DNA of 64,000 nt from Pacificispira spongiicola (GTDB taxonomy: Bacteria > Pseudomonadota > Alphaproteobacteria > UBA8366 > Aestuariispiraceae). Position numbers and translations under genes: made by a program. Shown piece after piece: positions 33,007-41,970 of the stretch (the stretch's first letter is position 1; each line of letters opens with the position of its first letter). The DNA is taken from contig NZ_JABBNT010000002.1 in NCBI RefSeq assembly GCF_012926505.1, forward strand, positions 496,001-560,000, written 5' to 3'. The notes beneath the pieces are model-generated. The model did no database searches. It saw only the letters and a list, made by a program, of their open reading frames with translations, and was not told where the DNA came from.

Positions 33007-33894
33007 CTATAATCCGATTTTTTGCCAATATATCCGTTCTTCAAGTCGATCCATAGCCGCATCCGCCAAATCGCCGATTTTCTGGTCTCCACCGAGACCG
33101 ATCAATCTCTGAATCCGCGATTTCGGTTTGGAGAAGCTGCGGAAGCGGGTTTTGTCGCCGAAACGCGCTCGCATCACGCTGCGGCAATCGCCCAGCCCGT
33201 CGACAAGGCCTAGGCCAACGGCTTCCCGACCAGTCCAAAATGCCCCGGTGAACAAGTCCCGCGCATCGGTCAATTTTCCCGTCCGGCGCTTTTCGATCCA
33301 GGTTTTGAACTGGTCGTGCAGATCAACCTGAATGCGCTTCAGGATTTCCAAATCCGCCTTCTTTTCCGGCTGGAAGGGATCGAGGATTGCTTTTTCCGTG
33401 CCGGCGGTGTGAACACGCCTTTCGATGCCCAGCTTTCCGATGGCATCGACGAAACCGAACCCGGCGGAAACGACACCGATAGACCCGACGATGGATCCCG
33501 GCATGGCGTGAATTTCATCCGCCGCGCAGGCCAGCCAATAGCCGCCGGACGCCGCCGCGTCCTCGCAAAAGGCAAAGACCGGGACGCCCTTCTCTTCCGA
33601 CAGCGCCCGAATGCGCGTTGCGATCAGGTCGCTCTGCACTGGCGAGCCCCCAGGCGAGTTTATTTCCAGCGCCACCGCCGCCACACCGCGCAGGGAAAAT
33701 GCCTGCCGCAATTGCGGCGCCACGGAATCCAGGGTCAGGCCGCGTCGCCCGACACCGCCCTTCCCGATCACGCCTTCCAGCCGCACAACGGCGACGACCG
33801 GAGTCCGGTTCATATAGGGTAACTTGGACAGGAGAGTGTCCAGACCAGATTTCGGCTGAACACTGGCGGCGGCATTGTTGGTCGAATGTGTCAT
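33007..33894 (-). CDS. S49-family signal-peptide-peptidase-like protease (SppA type)
   Basis: 295 residues from the ATG at 33894; a start at 33945 is possible. Motifs are VVAVVRLEGVIGKGG, EINSPGGSPVQSDLI and DAAASGGYWLACAADEI with nucleophile Ser116. The general-base Lys168 lies in TEKAILDPFQPEKK, at the usual spacing for the 36-kDa SppA group. There is no N-terminal transmembrane helix, unlike classical SppA. It cleaves peptides in a Ser/Lys dyad reaction. It follows the MocR gene by 58 bases. Confidence 0.88.
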   Translation of the reverse strand: MTHSTNNAAASVQPKSGLDTLLSKLPYMNRTPVVAVVRLEGVIGKGGVGRRGLTLDSVAPQLRQAFSLRGVAAVALEINSPGGSPVQSDLIATRIRALSEEKGVPVFAFCEDAAASGGYWLACAADEIHAMPGSIVGSIGVVSAGFGFVDAIGKLGIERRVHTAGTEKAILDPFQPEKKADLEILKRIQVDLHDQFKTWIEKRRTGKLTDARDLFTGAFWTGREAVGLGLVDGLGDCRSVMRARFGDKTRFRSFSKPKSRIQRLIGLGGDQKIGDLADAAMDRLEERIYWQKIGL

Positions 33895-33952
33895 CGCAGG
33901 ATCATTTGGCCTTGGCCGCGATCGGATACAAGACCCATCCCCCAAGAAGTGC

Positions 33953-35410
33953 CTACATCGGCGCCTGTTCCTGCAATGGATCGCGTTCTTTCAGGATACG
34001 GCGCAGCTTTTCCAGACCGTCGCGCAATATCTGTTCGGTCCGTGGCGGTCCCAGACAGACCCGCACCGCAAAGGGCGCCCGGTCCCGGCCGATGCTGAAT
34101 CCATGGGCGGCGGACAGGACGACACCTTCTTCCTTCGCGGCATCGACGAATTGGCTGGCATACCAGGGTTCCGGCAGATGCAACCAGGCATGCAAACCGC
34201 CGTCCGGCAGGTCGATATTCAGTCCGGAAAAGACTTCCGCCGCAATCGTCCGACGCCGCGCGGACAAACGACGGGCTTCATCGGCAAGCCGGTCCGCCGT
34301 GCCGTCGAGAATCCAGCGCGACGCGATTTCCACGGTGATCGGGGATGCCATCCAGGTCGATCCGCGCACCCCGGCGGCAATGGCGCTGCGCGCCCGGGTC
34401 GGTCCGTGGACATAACCGACGCGAAGACCGGGGGCCAATGTCTTCGACAGCGATGTGATGTAATAGCCATGATCCGGCAGCATCGTGCAGATCGGCTTCG
34501 GCGCATTGTCCGGCAACAATCCGAAAAGATCGTCTTCCAGCAACGGCGTATCGAATGTCTGGACGATTTCCGCGATTTCCTCGCGCCGTCTCTGGGACAT
34601 GGTCACATTGGTCGGGTTTTGCAGCGTCGACACGCAATAGATCGCATCGATACCGCCTTTGGACAGAACCTCCCGCAGCGCATCGGGGTTCAGACCTTCC
34701 TCGTCCAAGTCGACCGGCACCAATTCGATGCCCATCAAACGGGCGATAGCACGCAGTCCGGGATAGACCATCCGTTCCGTCGCAACACGACCGCCGCTGG
34801 GGCACACCGCCGCGAGGCTCGCAAGAATACCGTTATGCGCGCCGGAACACAGGACCAACCTATCGGCGGATGCCTCTAGACCGCGCTTACCCAGCCACTT
34901 GATCGCGGCGGTACTGGGCATGCCGTCGCCCGTTGGCGATTGATAGTACAAGAGACGCGTCAAATTCGGGTCCGTCACCAGATCCGCCAGAGTGCGACGC
35001 AAATCGGCCTCCCCGGAATCGCAGACAGGATAATTGAACTGCATCTGAATTGGTTGGGCCGGATCGTCTTGCGGTCCGTTGGTTCCGGGGGCCGGGGTCA
35101 ACGTATACCAGTCCGTGGACATGCCATCGATACGAAACGGATTCAGGTTCGCCTGCTGATCGCGGACAAAGGTGCCGCGCCCGACCTCCCCGCCGATGAC
35201 GCCGCGCCGTTCCGCTTCCTGATAGGCGCGGGTGACGGTGCCGATGGTGACACCCAGCTTCCAGGCCAGATCGCGTTGCGTCGGCAGTTGGTCGCCGACC
35301 TTCAGTTTCCCCGTACGAATGTCCTCCGCCAGGGCCTCCGCAATGCGTTTGTATTTCGGACCCTCGCGGCCTTCCAGCGTCGGAGTCCAAATGTCATGAT
35401 TTATTGTCAT
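33953..35410 (-). CDS. MocR-type transcriptional regulator (GntR wHTH + aminotransferase domain)
   Basis: 485 residues. An N-terminal GntR winged helix-turn-helix (KYKRIAEALAEDIRTGKLKV, LPTQRDLAWKLGVTIGTVTR) is fused to a fold-type I aminotransferase domain. The PLP-binding Lys is Lys323 in ITSLSKTLAPGLRVGYV. MocR proteins sense PLP or an amino compound and usually control a divergent gene and themselves. A perfect inverted repeat covers its own start codon. The divergent DUF1127 gene, or the PLP-enzyme operon after it, are likely targets. Confidence 0.92.
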   Translation of the reverse strand: MTINHDIWTPTLEGREGPKYKRIAEALAEDIRTGKLKVGDQLPTQRDLAWKLGVTIGTVTRAYQEAERRGVIGGEVGRGTFVRDQQANLNPFRIDGMSTDWYTLTPAPGTNGPQDDPAQPIQMQFNYPVCDSGEADLRRTLADLVTDPNLTRLLYYQSPTGDGMPSTAAIKWLGKRGLEASADRLVLCSGAHNGILASLAAVCPSGGRVATERMVYPGLRAIARLMGIELVPVDLDEEGLNPDALREVLSKGGIDAIYCVSTLQNPTNVTMSQRRREEIAEIVQTFDTPLLEDDLFGLLPDNAPKPICTMLPDHGYYITSLSKTLAPGLRVGYVHGPTRARSAIAAGVRGSTWMASPITVEIASRWILDGTADRLADEARRLSARRRTIAAEVFSGLNIDLPDGGLHAWLHLPEPWYASQFVDAAKEEGVVLSAAHGFSIGRDRAPFAVRVCLGPPRTEQILRDGLEKLRRILKERDPLQEQAPM

Positions 35411-35419
35411 GGTGACAAT
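35403..35419. promoter_or_regulatory. Perfect inverted repeat over the MocR start codon
   Basis: ATTGTCA-TGG-TGACAAT is a perfect 7-bp inverted repeat that includes the start codon of the MocR gene. A related half (GAGACAAT) recurs at 35464-35471. The position implies autorepression. Confidence 0.55.
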
Positions 35420-35503
35420 GTAACATTTGACGGGGACAAAGAAAAGGTAATATCGATTTTATCGAGACAATTTCGTCTCATCTAGGCAGACAGGAGAATT
35501 TGT

Positions 35504-35767
35504 ATGGGTACAATTCACTCTTTGCCTGGATCGATCGGGTTCCCTCGAGGATCGGACCGCTCCGGGCATGACAGTGCCGAGGCCACCACGACCAAGGGCG
35601 TCTTCCGCCGTATCGTCGTGGGCGTCTGGAGCGTCCTAATCAACATGCAGCGCCGATACGAGATGCGACGGGCCTTGCTCGATCTCGACGACCGCGCGCT
35701 GAAGGATCTTGGCCTGACCCGTGAGGACGTCACGCGTGAGGCGGATCGGATGATCCGGTTCGGTTAG
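35504..35767 (+). CDS. DUF1127 (YjiS-like) protein
   Basis: 87 residues. The C-terminal half is the DUF1127 helix pair: RYEMRRALLDLDDRALKDLG then LTREDVTREADRMIRFG. These small Arg-rich proteins are common in alphaproteobacteria and often act in stress or phosphate/RNA-linked regulation. It has a strong AGGAG and is divergent from the MocR gene by 93 bases. A terminator follows. Confidence 0.88.
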   Translation: MGTIHSLPGSIGFPRGSDRSGHDSAEATTTKGVFRRIVVGVWSVLINMQRRYEMRRALLDLDDRALKDLGLTREDVTREADRMIRFG

Positions 35768-35796
35768 CCCCCCTATCTGACCGAAACGGATATCAG

Positions 35797-35837
35797 AACG
35801 GCCCGCCCCGCCCCCAATGAGGCGGGCCGTTCCTTTT
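35797..35837 (+). terminator. Rho-independent terminator after the DUF1127 gene
   Basis: AACGGCCCGCC (35797-35807) pairs perfectly with GGCGGGCCGTT (35821-35831) around a 13-base loop, followed by CCTTTTT. Confidence 0.88.
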
Positions 35838-35890
35838 TCCGATCCCGCATAGTTCCGACTATAATGCCGATTGAACGAAAGGCCCCCATC

Positions 35891-36856
35891 ATGCCGCAGC
35901 CGACGAAAGCCCAACTGGAATCCGCATTCGACACCGTCTACGACGTGTTCAAGGGTACGCCGCAATACAGTTGGCCGCTGCTGAACCAGCGCCTGGATTG
36001 CGAAATCTGGGTGAAGCATGAAAACCACACGCCGGTCGGCGCGTTCAAGATTCGCGGCGGTCTCGTTTATATCGGTGACCGGGCGAAATCGGGCAACAAG
36101 CGCGGCGTCATTACCGCGACGCGTGGAAACCACGGCCAATCGATCGCGACCGCCTGCGCCCGGCACGGCATCCCTTGCACCATCGTCGTTCCGGAAGGCA
36201 ACAGCGCGGAAAAGAACGCTGCCATGGCCGCCCAGGGCGGCAAGATCGTCACCCATGGCCACGACTTCCAGGCGGCCGCCGAACATGCCCGCGACCGGGC
36301 GGCGGCGGATGGTCTGGACATGCTGCCCAGCTTCCACGAGTTGCTGGTCCGGGGCGTCGGCACCTACGGTATGGAACTGCTCGGTACCGTTCAGGACCTG
36401 GACACGGTCTATGTGCCGATCGGCCTGGGGTCTGGGATCAGCGGCATGATTTCGGCCCGCGACGCGCTGGGCCTGAAGACGAAAGTCGTGGGCGTCGTAT
36501 CCGACGCCGCCCCGGCCTATGCCTTGAGCTTCGAAGCGGGCAAGCCCGTTTCCACCAACACCGCCGACACAATGGCGGACGGCGTCGCCTGCCGCGTGCC
36601 GGTAGATGAGGCGCTGGAAATCATTCTGAAGGGTGCCGACCGGATCATCCGCGTGTCCGATGACGAGGTTCGCGACGCCATGCGATGGTATTATCGCGAC
36701 ACGCATAATATCGCCGAAGGCGCCGGGGCGGTACCGCTGGCCGGCCTGGCGCAGGAACGCGCCTTGCATCAAGGGAAGAAGGTCGGCGTCGTGCTGACCG
36801 GCGGTAATGTCGACCGCGACGTCTATGCCAAGATCCTTGCGGAAGGGGAGGTTTGA
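35891..36856 (+). CDS. Threonine dehydratase-like PLP enzyme
   Basis: 321 residues from the ATG at 35891 (GAAAGG upstream); an ATG at 35864 lacks a ribosome site. PLP Lys53 lies in HTPVGAFKIRGG, with GNHGQSIATACARHGI and a Gly-rich phosphate loop GLGSGISGM. Fold-type II enzymes of this group deaminate threonine or serine to the 2-oxo acid. There is no C-terminal ACT regulatory domain, so it is the catabolic, not the biosynthetic (IlvA), form. It is the first gene of a four-gene operon. Confidence 0.9.
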   Translation: MPQPTKAQLESAFDTVYDVFKGTPQYSWPLLNQRLDCEIWVKHENHTPVGAFKIRGGLVYIGDRAKSGNKRGVITATRGNHGQSIATACARHGIPCTIVVPEGNSAEKNAAMAAQGGKIVTHGHDFQAAAEHARDRAAADGLDMLPSFHELLVRGVGTYGMELLGTVQDLDTVYVPIGLGSGISGMISARDALGLKTKVVGVVSDAAPAYALSFEAGKPVSTNTADTMADGVACRVPVDEALEIILKGADRIIRVSDDEVRDAMRWYYRDTHNIAEGAGAVPLAGLAQERALHQGKKVGVVLTGGNVDRDVYAKILAEGEV

Positions 36857-36857
36857 C

Positions 36858-38294
36858 ATGTCACAGATACACGATGACTACGACGACTTGGCCGCCTTGC
36901 TGCAGCAAGCGTTGAACGGCAGCCTGTCCTTCCACAAGGGGTTGGCCGACCGGCCCGTCGCCGCCCGAAAACAGGATACCGGCCTGCCGCAGGAACTGCC
37001 CAGTACCGGTGTCGGCGGGGCGGATGCCCTGACGGACTTTCTGGCACGATACGGCGATCGTTTGTCCGCCAGCGCCGGACCGCGTTTCCTGGGTTTCGTG
37101 ACCGGCGGCACGACCCCCGCCGCCCTTATCGGGGACTGGCTGGCCGCGTCGGTCGACCAGAACAGCGCGTCGCCCGGCGATTCCGTGGCGACCGCCGTCA
37201 CCGTCCAAGCGCTGGATTGGCTGAAGCAACTCTTCAATCTGCCCGCCGCCGATTTCGACGGCGCCTTCACGACCGGGGCGACCGCCGCGAATTTCGCCTG
37301 CCTGCTCGCCGCCCGCGAATGGGCGGGAGAACAAGCCGGTTACAATATTGCCCAAAAGGGTTTGGCCGGCGGCCCGACGATCCGCATCTACAGCGCCTGT
37401 CCGCATGCCAGTTTCGTGAAGGTAACCCGCTTCCTGGGCCTGGGTCAGGACGCCATCGTCCCGGTCGACCGCATCGGCGATACGGAGGCAATGGACCCGG
37501 ATGCGTTGGACCGCGCCCTGGCCGCCGCGGATCCGGCGGAAGCCAAAATCGTCTGCGCCAGCGCCGGAACGGTGACGACCACGGCTTTCGACGACCTGAT
37601 CGCGATATCCGCCGTATGCAAGCGCCATAATGCCTGGATGCATGTCGATGGCGCTTTCGGCCTATTTGCCCGCACCGTGCCGGAACTGGCCGGGCGCACC
37701 GCCGGGGTCGAATTCGCGGATTCCATTACCGTGGACGGCCATAAATGGCTGAACGTGCCTTACGACTGCGGTTTTTACTTTACGCGCCGGATCGACTTGA
37801 TCGAACGGGCAGCCGGGGCGATGCCCGCCTATCTGGATGTCGCGGGCGGCGGTTTGCCGCATTACATGAACCGCGCCTTGGAAGGATCGCAACGCTTCCG
37901 CGCCCTGCCCGTCTGGCTGACCCTCGCGGCCTATGGCGCGGACGGCGTCCGGCAGATCGTGCGCAACAACTGCCGTCAGGCCGGTTTGCTGGCCGCCTGG
38001 GTCGAGCGCACGGACGGTTTCGAGTTGCTGGCCCCGACCAGCCTGAACATCGTCTGCTTCCGGGGCGTACCGCCCGACGGCCATTCCGATCCCGATGGCT
38101 GGAACCGTGCCTTACTGAGCGCGATCAACGATACGGGATTGGTTTACCTGACCCCCGGCGCCTATGGCGGCAAAGGTGGAATCAGGGCAGCGTTTTCCAA
38201 CTGGATGACCCGGGACGACGACCTGGACGCGGTGACACGGGCACTGATTATGGGTCGGGAGACAGTCCTTACCGAAGAACGGGAAGACGCATGA
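36858..38294 (+). CDS. PLP-dependent group II decarboxylase-like protein
   Basis: 478 residues from the ATG at 36858 after GGGGAGG. PLP Lys296 lies in ITVDGHKWLNVPYDCG, preceded by WMHVDGAFGLFA (cofactor Asp). This is the pattern of the glutamate/aromatic L-amino-acid decarboxylase family; the exact substrate is not apparent. It starts 1 base after the dehydratase stop and overlaps the phzF start by 4 bases. Confidence 0.9.
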   Translation: MSQIHDDYDDLAALLQQALNGSLSFHKGLADRPVAARKQDTGLPQELPSTGVGGADALTDFLARYGDRLSASAGPRFLGFVTGGTTPAALIGDWLAASVDQNSASPGDSVATAVTVQALDWLKQLFNLPAADFDGAFTTGATAANFACLLAAREWAGEQAGYNIAQKGLAGGPTIRIYSACPHASFVKVTRFLGLGQDAIVPVDRIGDTEAMDPDALDRALAAADPAEAKIVCASAGTVTTTAFDDLIAISAVCKRHNAWMHVDGAFGLFARTVPELAGRTAGVEFADSITVDGHKWLNVPYDCGFYFTRRIDLIERAAGAMPAYLDVAGGGLPHYMNRALEGSQRFRALPVWLTLAAYGADGVRQIVRNNCRQAGLLAAWVERTDGFELLAPTSLNIVCFRGVPPDGHSDPDGWNRALLSAINDTGLVYLTPGAYGGKGGIRAAFSNWMTRDDDLDAVTRALIMGRETVLTEEREDA

Positions 38295-39094
38295 CGAAAA
38301 GCCTGCCGCTATATCAGTTGGACGCCTTCGCCGAGGCCCCTTTCGCAGGAAATCCTGCCGCCGTCGTTCCTCTGGACGATTGGCTGCCCGACACGGTGCT
38401 GCATGCCATCGCGGCGGAAAACAATCTTTCGGAAACCGCCTTTTTCGTGCCCATCCCGGATACAGAACAAGCGGATTTCCACCTGCGTTGGTTCACGCCG
38501 ACGGTAGAGGTAGACCTGTGCGGTCATGCGACCCTGGCAACGGCGGGAACACTGTTCGATCATCTGGGCTTCGAAAAATCGACGGTCCGGTTCAAGTCCC
38601 AGTCGGGCACGCTGACCGCGACCCGTCAGGGCAACCGCGTCGAACTGGACTTCCCCGCCCGACCCGGCACGCCGACCCGTGTCCCGGACGGTCTTGCGGC
38701 AGCCCTGGGCGGAATCGAACCCGTCGGTTTCCTCCGGGCTATGAACAATATGGCGGTGCTGCAATCGGAAGCGGAAGTCCGCGCGGTGAAGCCGGACCTT
38801 GCCTATATCGCCGCATTGGACGGCGACGGGCTGATCGTCACCGCGCCGGGAGAGGACGGCGACGTCGCTTCCCGTTACTTTGCCCCCCATGCCGGGATCG
38901 ACGAAGACCCGGTCACCGGATCGGCCCATTGCACCATCGTGCCCTATTGGGCCGAACGCTTCGGCGGGAAGACACAGCTTCATTGCCGGCAGGTTTCGGC
39001 GCGGGGCGGCGATTTGTTCTGCGAACTGGCCGGGGACCGCGTGCGCATGGCGGGGACGGTGCGCCTATATCTGGAAGGCCGCATCCATGTCTGA
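38291..39094 (+). CDS. PhzF-family isomerase/epimerase-like protein
   Basis: 267 residues. It begins LPLYQLDAFAEAPFAGNPAAVV, with the catalytic-region Glu in ENNLSETAF. LRWFTPTVEVDLCGHATLAT and the mirrored second domain motif DEDPVTGSAH complete the PhzF fold. Related enzymes isomerise dihydroaromatic acids, but most members have unknown substrates. The ATGA overlap with the decarboxylase gene shows translational coupling. The longer in-frame open stretch upstream is a shadow. Confidence 0.92.
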   Translation: MTKSLPLYQLDAFAEAPFAGNPAAVVPLDDWLPDTVLHAIAAENNLSETAFFVPIPDTEQADFHLRWFTPTVEVDLCGHATLATAGTLFDHLGFEKSTVRFKSQSGTLTATRQGNRVELDFPARPGTPTRVPDGLAAALGGIEPVGFLRAMNNMAVLQSEAEVRAVKPDLAYIAALDGDGLIVTAPGEDGDVASRYFAPHAGIDEDPVTGSAHCTIVPYWAERFGGKTQLHCRQVSARGGDLFCELAGDRVRMAGTVRLYLEGRIHV

Positions 39095-39572
39095 TCCGCT
39101 GGTCATCCTTCAGGAAATCGACCCGGCGGGCCAGGACCCGGTCCTGGCGAAGATGCTGTTGGTCGAATATGCCGAAAGCCTGGGTTTTTCCCTGTGTTTC
39201 CAGCAGTTCGACGAGGAATTGGAAGGCTTCCCCGGCAAATATTCACGGCCCGAGGGAAACTTCTGGCTGGCACGGGTGGACGACAGTCTGGCCGGATGCA
39301 TCGCATTGCGGCCCTATGGCGACGGAACGGCGGAAATGAAGCGCCTATATGTCCGTCCCGGTTTTCGTGGGCACCGTCTGGGGACGCGGCTGACGAAGAC
39401 CGTCATCGACTATGCCAGGAAAGCCGGGTACTCGGCGCTGCGCCTGGACACGGAACGCGAAAAGATGCGCGAGGCCCAGGCGATTTACAAACGCCTCGGT
39501 TTCGTTGAACGCGATCCCTACTACGAGGCGGACAGCATCGATCTCGTTTTTTACGAAAAGCCCCTCACTTAA
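39087..39572 (+). CDS. GNAT-family N-acetyltransferase
   Basis: 161 residues from the ATG at 39087, which overlaps the phzF end by 8 bases. The GNAT acetyl-CoA loop is RLYVRPGFRGHRLGTRLTKT and the C-terminus is IYKRLGFVERDPYYEADSID. It is the last gene of the PLP-enzyme operon, so it may acetylate an amine made by the decarboxylase. That is an inference from context. Confidence 0.9.
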   Translation: MSDPLVILQEIDPAGQDPVLAKMLLVEYAESLGFSLCFQQFDEELEGFPGKYSRPEGNFWLARVDDSLAGCIALRPYGDGTAEMKRLYVRPGFRGHRLGTRLTKTVIDYARKAGYSALRLDTEREKMREAQAIYKRLGFVERDPYYEADSIDLVFYEKPLT

Positions 39573-39591
39573 GAACAATTCGCATTCTCGC

Positions 39592-39620
39592 TTGATCCGC
39601 GAAACGGCACCGCCTATCCT
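39592..39620 (+). promoter_or_regulatory. Promoter candidate for the VOC-domain gene
   Basis: TTGATC (39592-39597) and TATCCT (39615-39620) are 17 bases apart, about 150 bases before the start at 39773. Confidence 0.4.
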
Positions 39621-39772
39621 CGGGCCATGGGCCGGTACGGCCCGCCGTCCGCGCCCCTATGGGTATGGTGAACGTATCGAAATTCCTCTTTCCTGACCTT
39701 TATGATCACGGCGGGAAAGTCGGCAAGGCGGACACCGGCACCACACTCCCGCCCTGTCGAAGGATCAGGATC

Positions 39773-40309
39773 ATGCGAAATTTCAAGGACGCCAAATTGA
39801 TGGCGAAGGCACTGCGCAGCGCGATGGAGACACGCGGCGTTCACTTGACGCATAGCGAAACGCTGGAAATCGTCGCCACCCAATTCGGGTTCGAAAACTG
39901 GAACGTCTTTTCGGCCCGGATCGATCCCCTACCCGATCCGGATGGGATCAGTTTCACCGGCACCGCGCCGGTCCTGCGCAGCTTCGACGAGGCAAAGGCG
40001 AAGGAATTCTATATCGACTATCTGGGCTTCACCCTGGATTGGGAACACCGTTTCGAACCGGGCATGCCGCTGTATTTTCAAGTCTCGCGCAGCGGTTTGA
40101 CCCTGCATATCAGCGAACACCACGGCGACGCCACACCGGGCGCAACGGTCTTCGTCACCATGACGGGGATTGAGGACTATCACCGGGAACTGCACGCGAA
40201 ATCCTACGCCAATCTGCGGCCCGGCATTCAAAACCAGCCCTGGGGCCGGGAAATGACGTTGACGGACCCGTTCCAGAACCGCCTGCGTCTGGACGAACGA
40301 CCGCGTTAG
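39773..40309 (+). CDS. VOC/glyoxalase-superfamily protein with helical N-domain
   Basis: 178 residues from the ATG at 39773, preceded by AAGGATC. The first 50 residues form a helical domain (DAKLMAKALRSAMETRGVHL, THSETLEIVATQFGFENWNV). The rest is a VOC fold like bleomycin-resistance proteins (VLRSFDEAKAKEFYIDYLGF, LTLHISEHHGD, GREMTLTDPFQNRLRL). It may bind or sequester a small molecule; metal ligands are incomplete. It is convergent with the WYL regulator. Confidence 0.88.
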   Translation: MRNFKDAKLMAKALRSAMETRGVHLTHSETLEIVATQFGFENWNVFSARIDPLPDPDGISFTGTAPVLRSFDEAKAKEFYIDYLGFTLDWEHRFEPGMPLYFQVSRSGLTLHISEHHGDATPGATVFVTMTGIEDYHRELHAKSYANLRPGIQNQPWGREMTLTDPFQNRLRLDERPR

Positions 40310-40986
40310 GTCGCGGTGTCGACGGTCTGTGCCTTCAACGCTGTTTCCCAATCCGCACGCAGGCGCGGACCGTCGCCCGTGAAAAAGTCTTCCGTTTCGG
40401 TGCAGGACTGCATCCGATCCAACCGGAAATGCCGGAAATCCGCGCGCATCTCGCACCAGGCGATCAACATCGCATTGTCTACGTAATAGATCAGCGCCAA
40501 GGGCCGCAGCGTCCGGCGGGTTATGCGCCCGTCGGCATCCCGATAATCGACCGCCAATTTCCGTTCATCGCGGATCGCCGCCCGCACCAGCGCCATATCC
40601 GCATGCTCCGGCTGGTCGATCCCCCAGTTCGACGCGATCAGATAGCCGGAGTCCGGGGCCGCATCGTGCAGTTTCCGCGCCGCGCTGCGCGCCGCTTTCC
40701 ACAGGGCCTTATCGCCGGTCCGGGCGATCAGGCTCAGCCCGACGGACACGGCCTCCGCCTCCTCAGTATCGAAATTCACCGGCGGCAGGTCGTATCCGCG
40801 CCGCAGCACATAGCCGATACCGGGCTCACCAACGATCGGTGTGCGCATGGCCTGAAGGTCCGCGATATCGCGATAGACGGTTCGGGTCGATACCTCCAGC
40901 ATCCGCGCGATTTCCGCGCCGGGCAGCGGCGCTTTCGCCGCCCGCAGAATTTGGATGATTTCGAACAGCCGCGTGGTTTTTGACAT
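40306..40986 (-). CDS. WYL-domain transcriptional regulator (YafY type)
   Basis: 226 residues. The N-terminal HTH (RLFEIIQILRAAKAPLPGAE, MLEVSTRTVYRDIADLQAMR) precedes a WYL-type ligand-sensing domain (RDERKLAVDYRDADGRITRR, LRPLALIYYVDNAMLIAWCE). It is divergent from the EamA gene, with a shared 102-base gap that carries a TGAC/GTCA inverted repeat, so it likely controls that exporter and itself. Confidence 0.92.
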   Translation of the reverse strand: MSKTTRLFEIIQILRAAKAPLPGAEIARMLEVSTRTVYRDIADLQAMRTPIVGEPGIGYVLRRGYDLPPVNFDTEEAEAVSVGLSLIARTGDKALWKAARSAARKLHDAAPDSGYLIASNWGIDQPEHADMALVRAAIRDERKLAVDYRDADGRITRRTLRPLALIYYVDNAMLIAWCEMRADFRHFRLDRMQSCTETEDFFTGDGPRLRADWETALKAQTVDTAT

Positions 40987-41023
40987 TCGGTCCCCTTCCG
41001 TATCCGGCGGAAAGCAAACACCA

Positions 41024-41041
41024 CTGACGCCTAGTTGTCAG
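41024..41041. promoter_or_regulatory. Inverted repeat between the WYL regulator and EamA genes
   Basis: CTGAC-N8-GTCAG is a 5-bp inverted repeat midway between the divergent genes. TGAC/TGTCA-type half sites are common for YafY-like regulators. Confidence 0.4.
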
Positions 41042-41088
41042 CATGTCTCTGATATCTCTTCGGTCCCGAAACCGATGGAGAACCGACC

Positions 41089-41970
41089 ATGCGCGCCCCT
41101 ATTCCCACCCTGGCCCTATCCCAACACACGGCCGGTGTGATTTTCATCACGATATCCGCCGTCGCGTTCAGTTCGGCCGGTATCTTCACGCGCGGCGTGG
41201 AGGCCGACGCCTGGAGCGTCATCTTCTGGCGCGGCCTATCGGGCGCGGGCTTCATTCTGGGATATCTAGCCGGACGTGGGCAGTTGTGGCGAGAAGTCCG
41301 CGCCGTGAACGGCCCAGCCATCGCGGCGACTGTGCTGTTGGCCCTGGGCGCGGCAGCCTTCATCACCGCATTCAAGTATACCAGCGTCGCCAACGTCACC
41401 GTGATCTATGCCACAACGCCGTTCCTGGCCGCGGGCCTATCCTGGATTGCGTTGAGCGAAAGACCCAGCGCGCGCGTCATGCTGGCCAGTACCGTTGCTT
41501 TCGGCGGGATCGCGCTGTTGCTGTCGGACGAGATCGGCGCGGGATCGATGCTGGGAAACGCCCTGTCCGTCTGGATGTCGGTCATGGTCGCGGGCTGCAT
41601 GGTCGTCTATCGCCGCTGGCCGTCCACATCGGCGACAACGCCGGTCGTCTTGTCGTCCATCCTGGTGCTGCCCACCTGCCTGATCTTCGGAGACCCGCTG
41701 ACGATCGCCGACCGCGATCTTGTCGCCTTGATCGCCTTCGGCTTCGTCTTCTCGGTATCGCTGGTGGCGATGAACGAGGGCGCGCGTCGCCTGCCGTCCG
41801 CCGAAAACGCGCTGCTATCGACGATGGAAACGCCGCTGGCCCTCGTGCTCGCCTACCTGATCCTGTCGGAAGTACCGACGCCTCGCACGATGGTCGGGGC
41901 CTCTATTGTTCTGGCCGCCGTCCTGTGGTCGCAGACCCGCCGCCGCGCGGTCGCTTGCCCGGAAGGTTAG
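41089..41970 (+). CDS. DMT-superfamily EamA-type exporter
   Basis: 293 residues with about ten transmembrane helices in two EamA repeats ([60 protein letters not shown]). Members export amino acids or other small metabolites. GGAGAACC precedes the ATG. The stop overlaps that of the convergent dehydrogenase gene by 4 bases. Confidence 0.93.
   Translation: MRAPIPTLALSQHTAGVIFITISAVAFSSAGIFTRGVEADAWSVIFWRGLSGAGFILGYLAGRGQLWREVRAVNGPAIAATVLLALGAAAFITAFKYTSVANVTVIYATTPFLAAGLSWIALSERPSARVMLASTVAFGGIALLLSDEIGAGSMLGNALSVWMSVMVAGCMVVYRRWPSTSATTPVVLSSILVLPTCLIFGDPLTIADRDLVALIAFGFVFSVSLVAMNEGARRLPSAENALLSTMETPLALVLAYLILSEVPTPRTMVGASIVLAAVLWSQTRRRAVACPEG

Noticed and set aside
37745-38290. N-terminal extension of the PhzF protein
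   Set aside because: It overlaps the PLP decarboxylase in another frame; the ATG at 38291 gives a full-length PhzF with an ATGA overlap.
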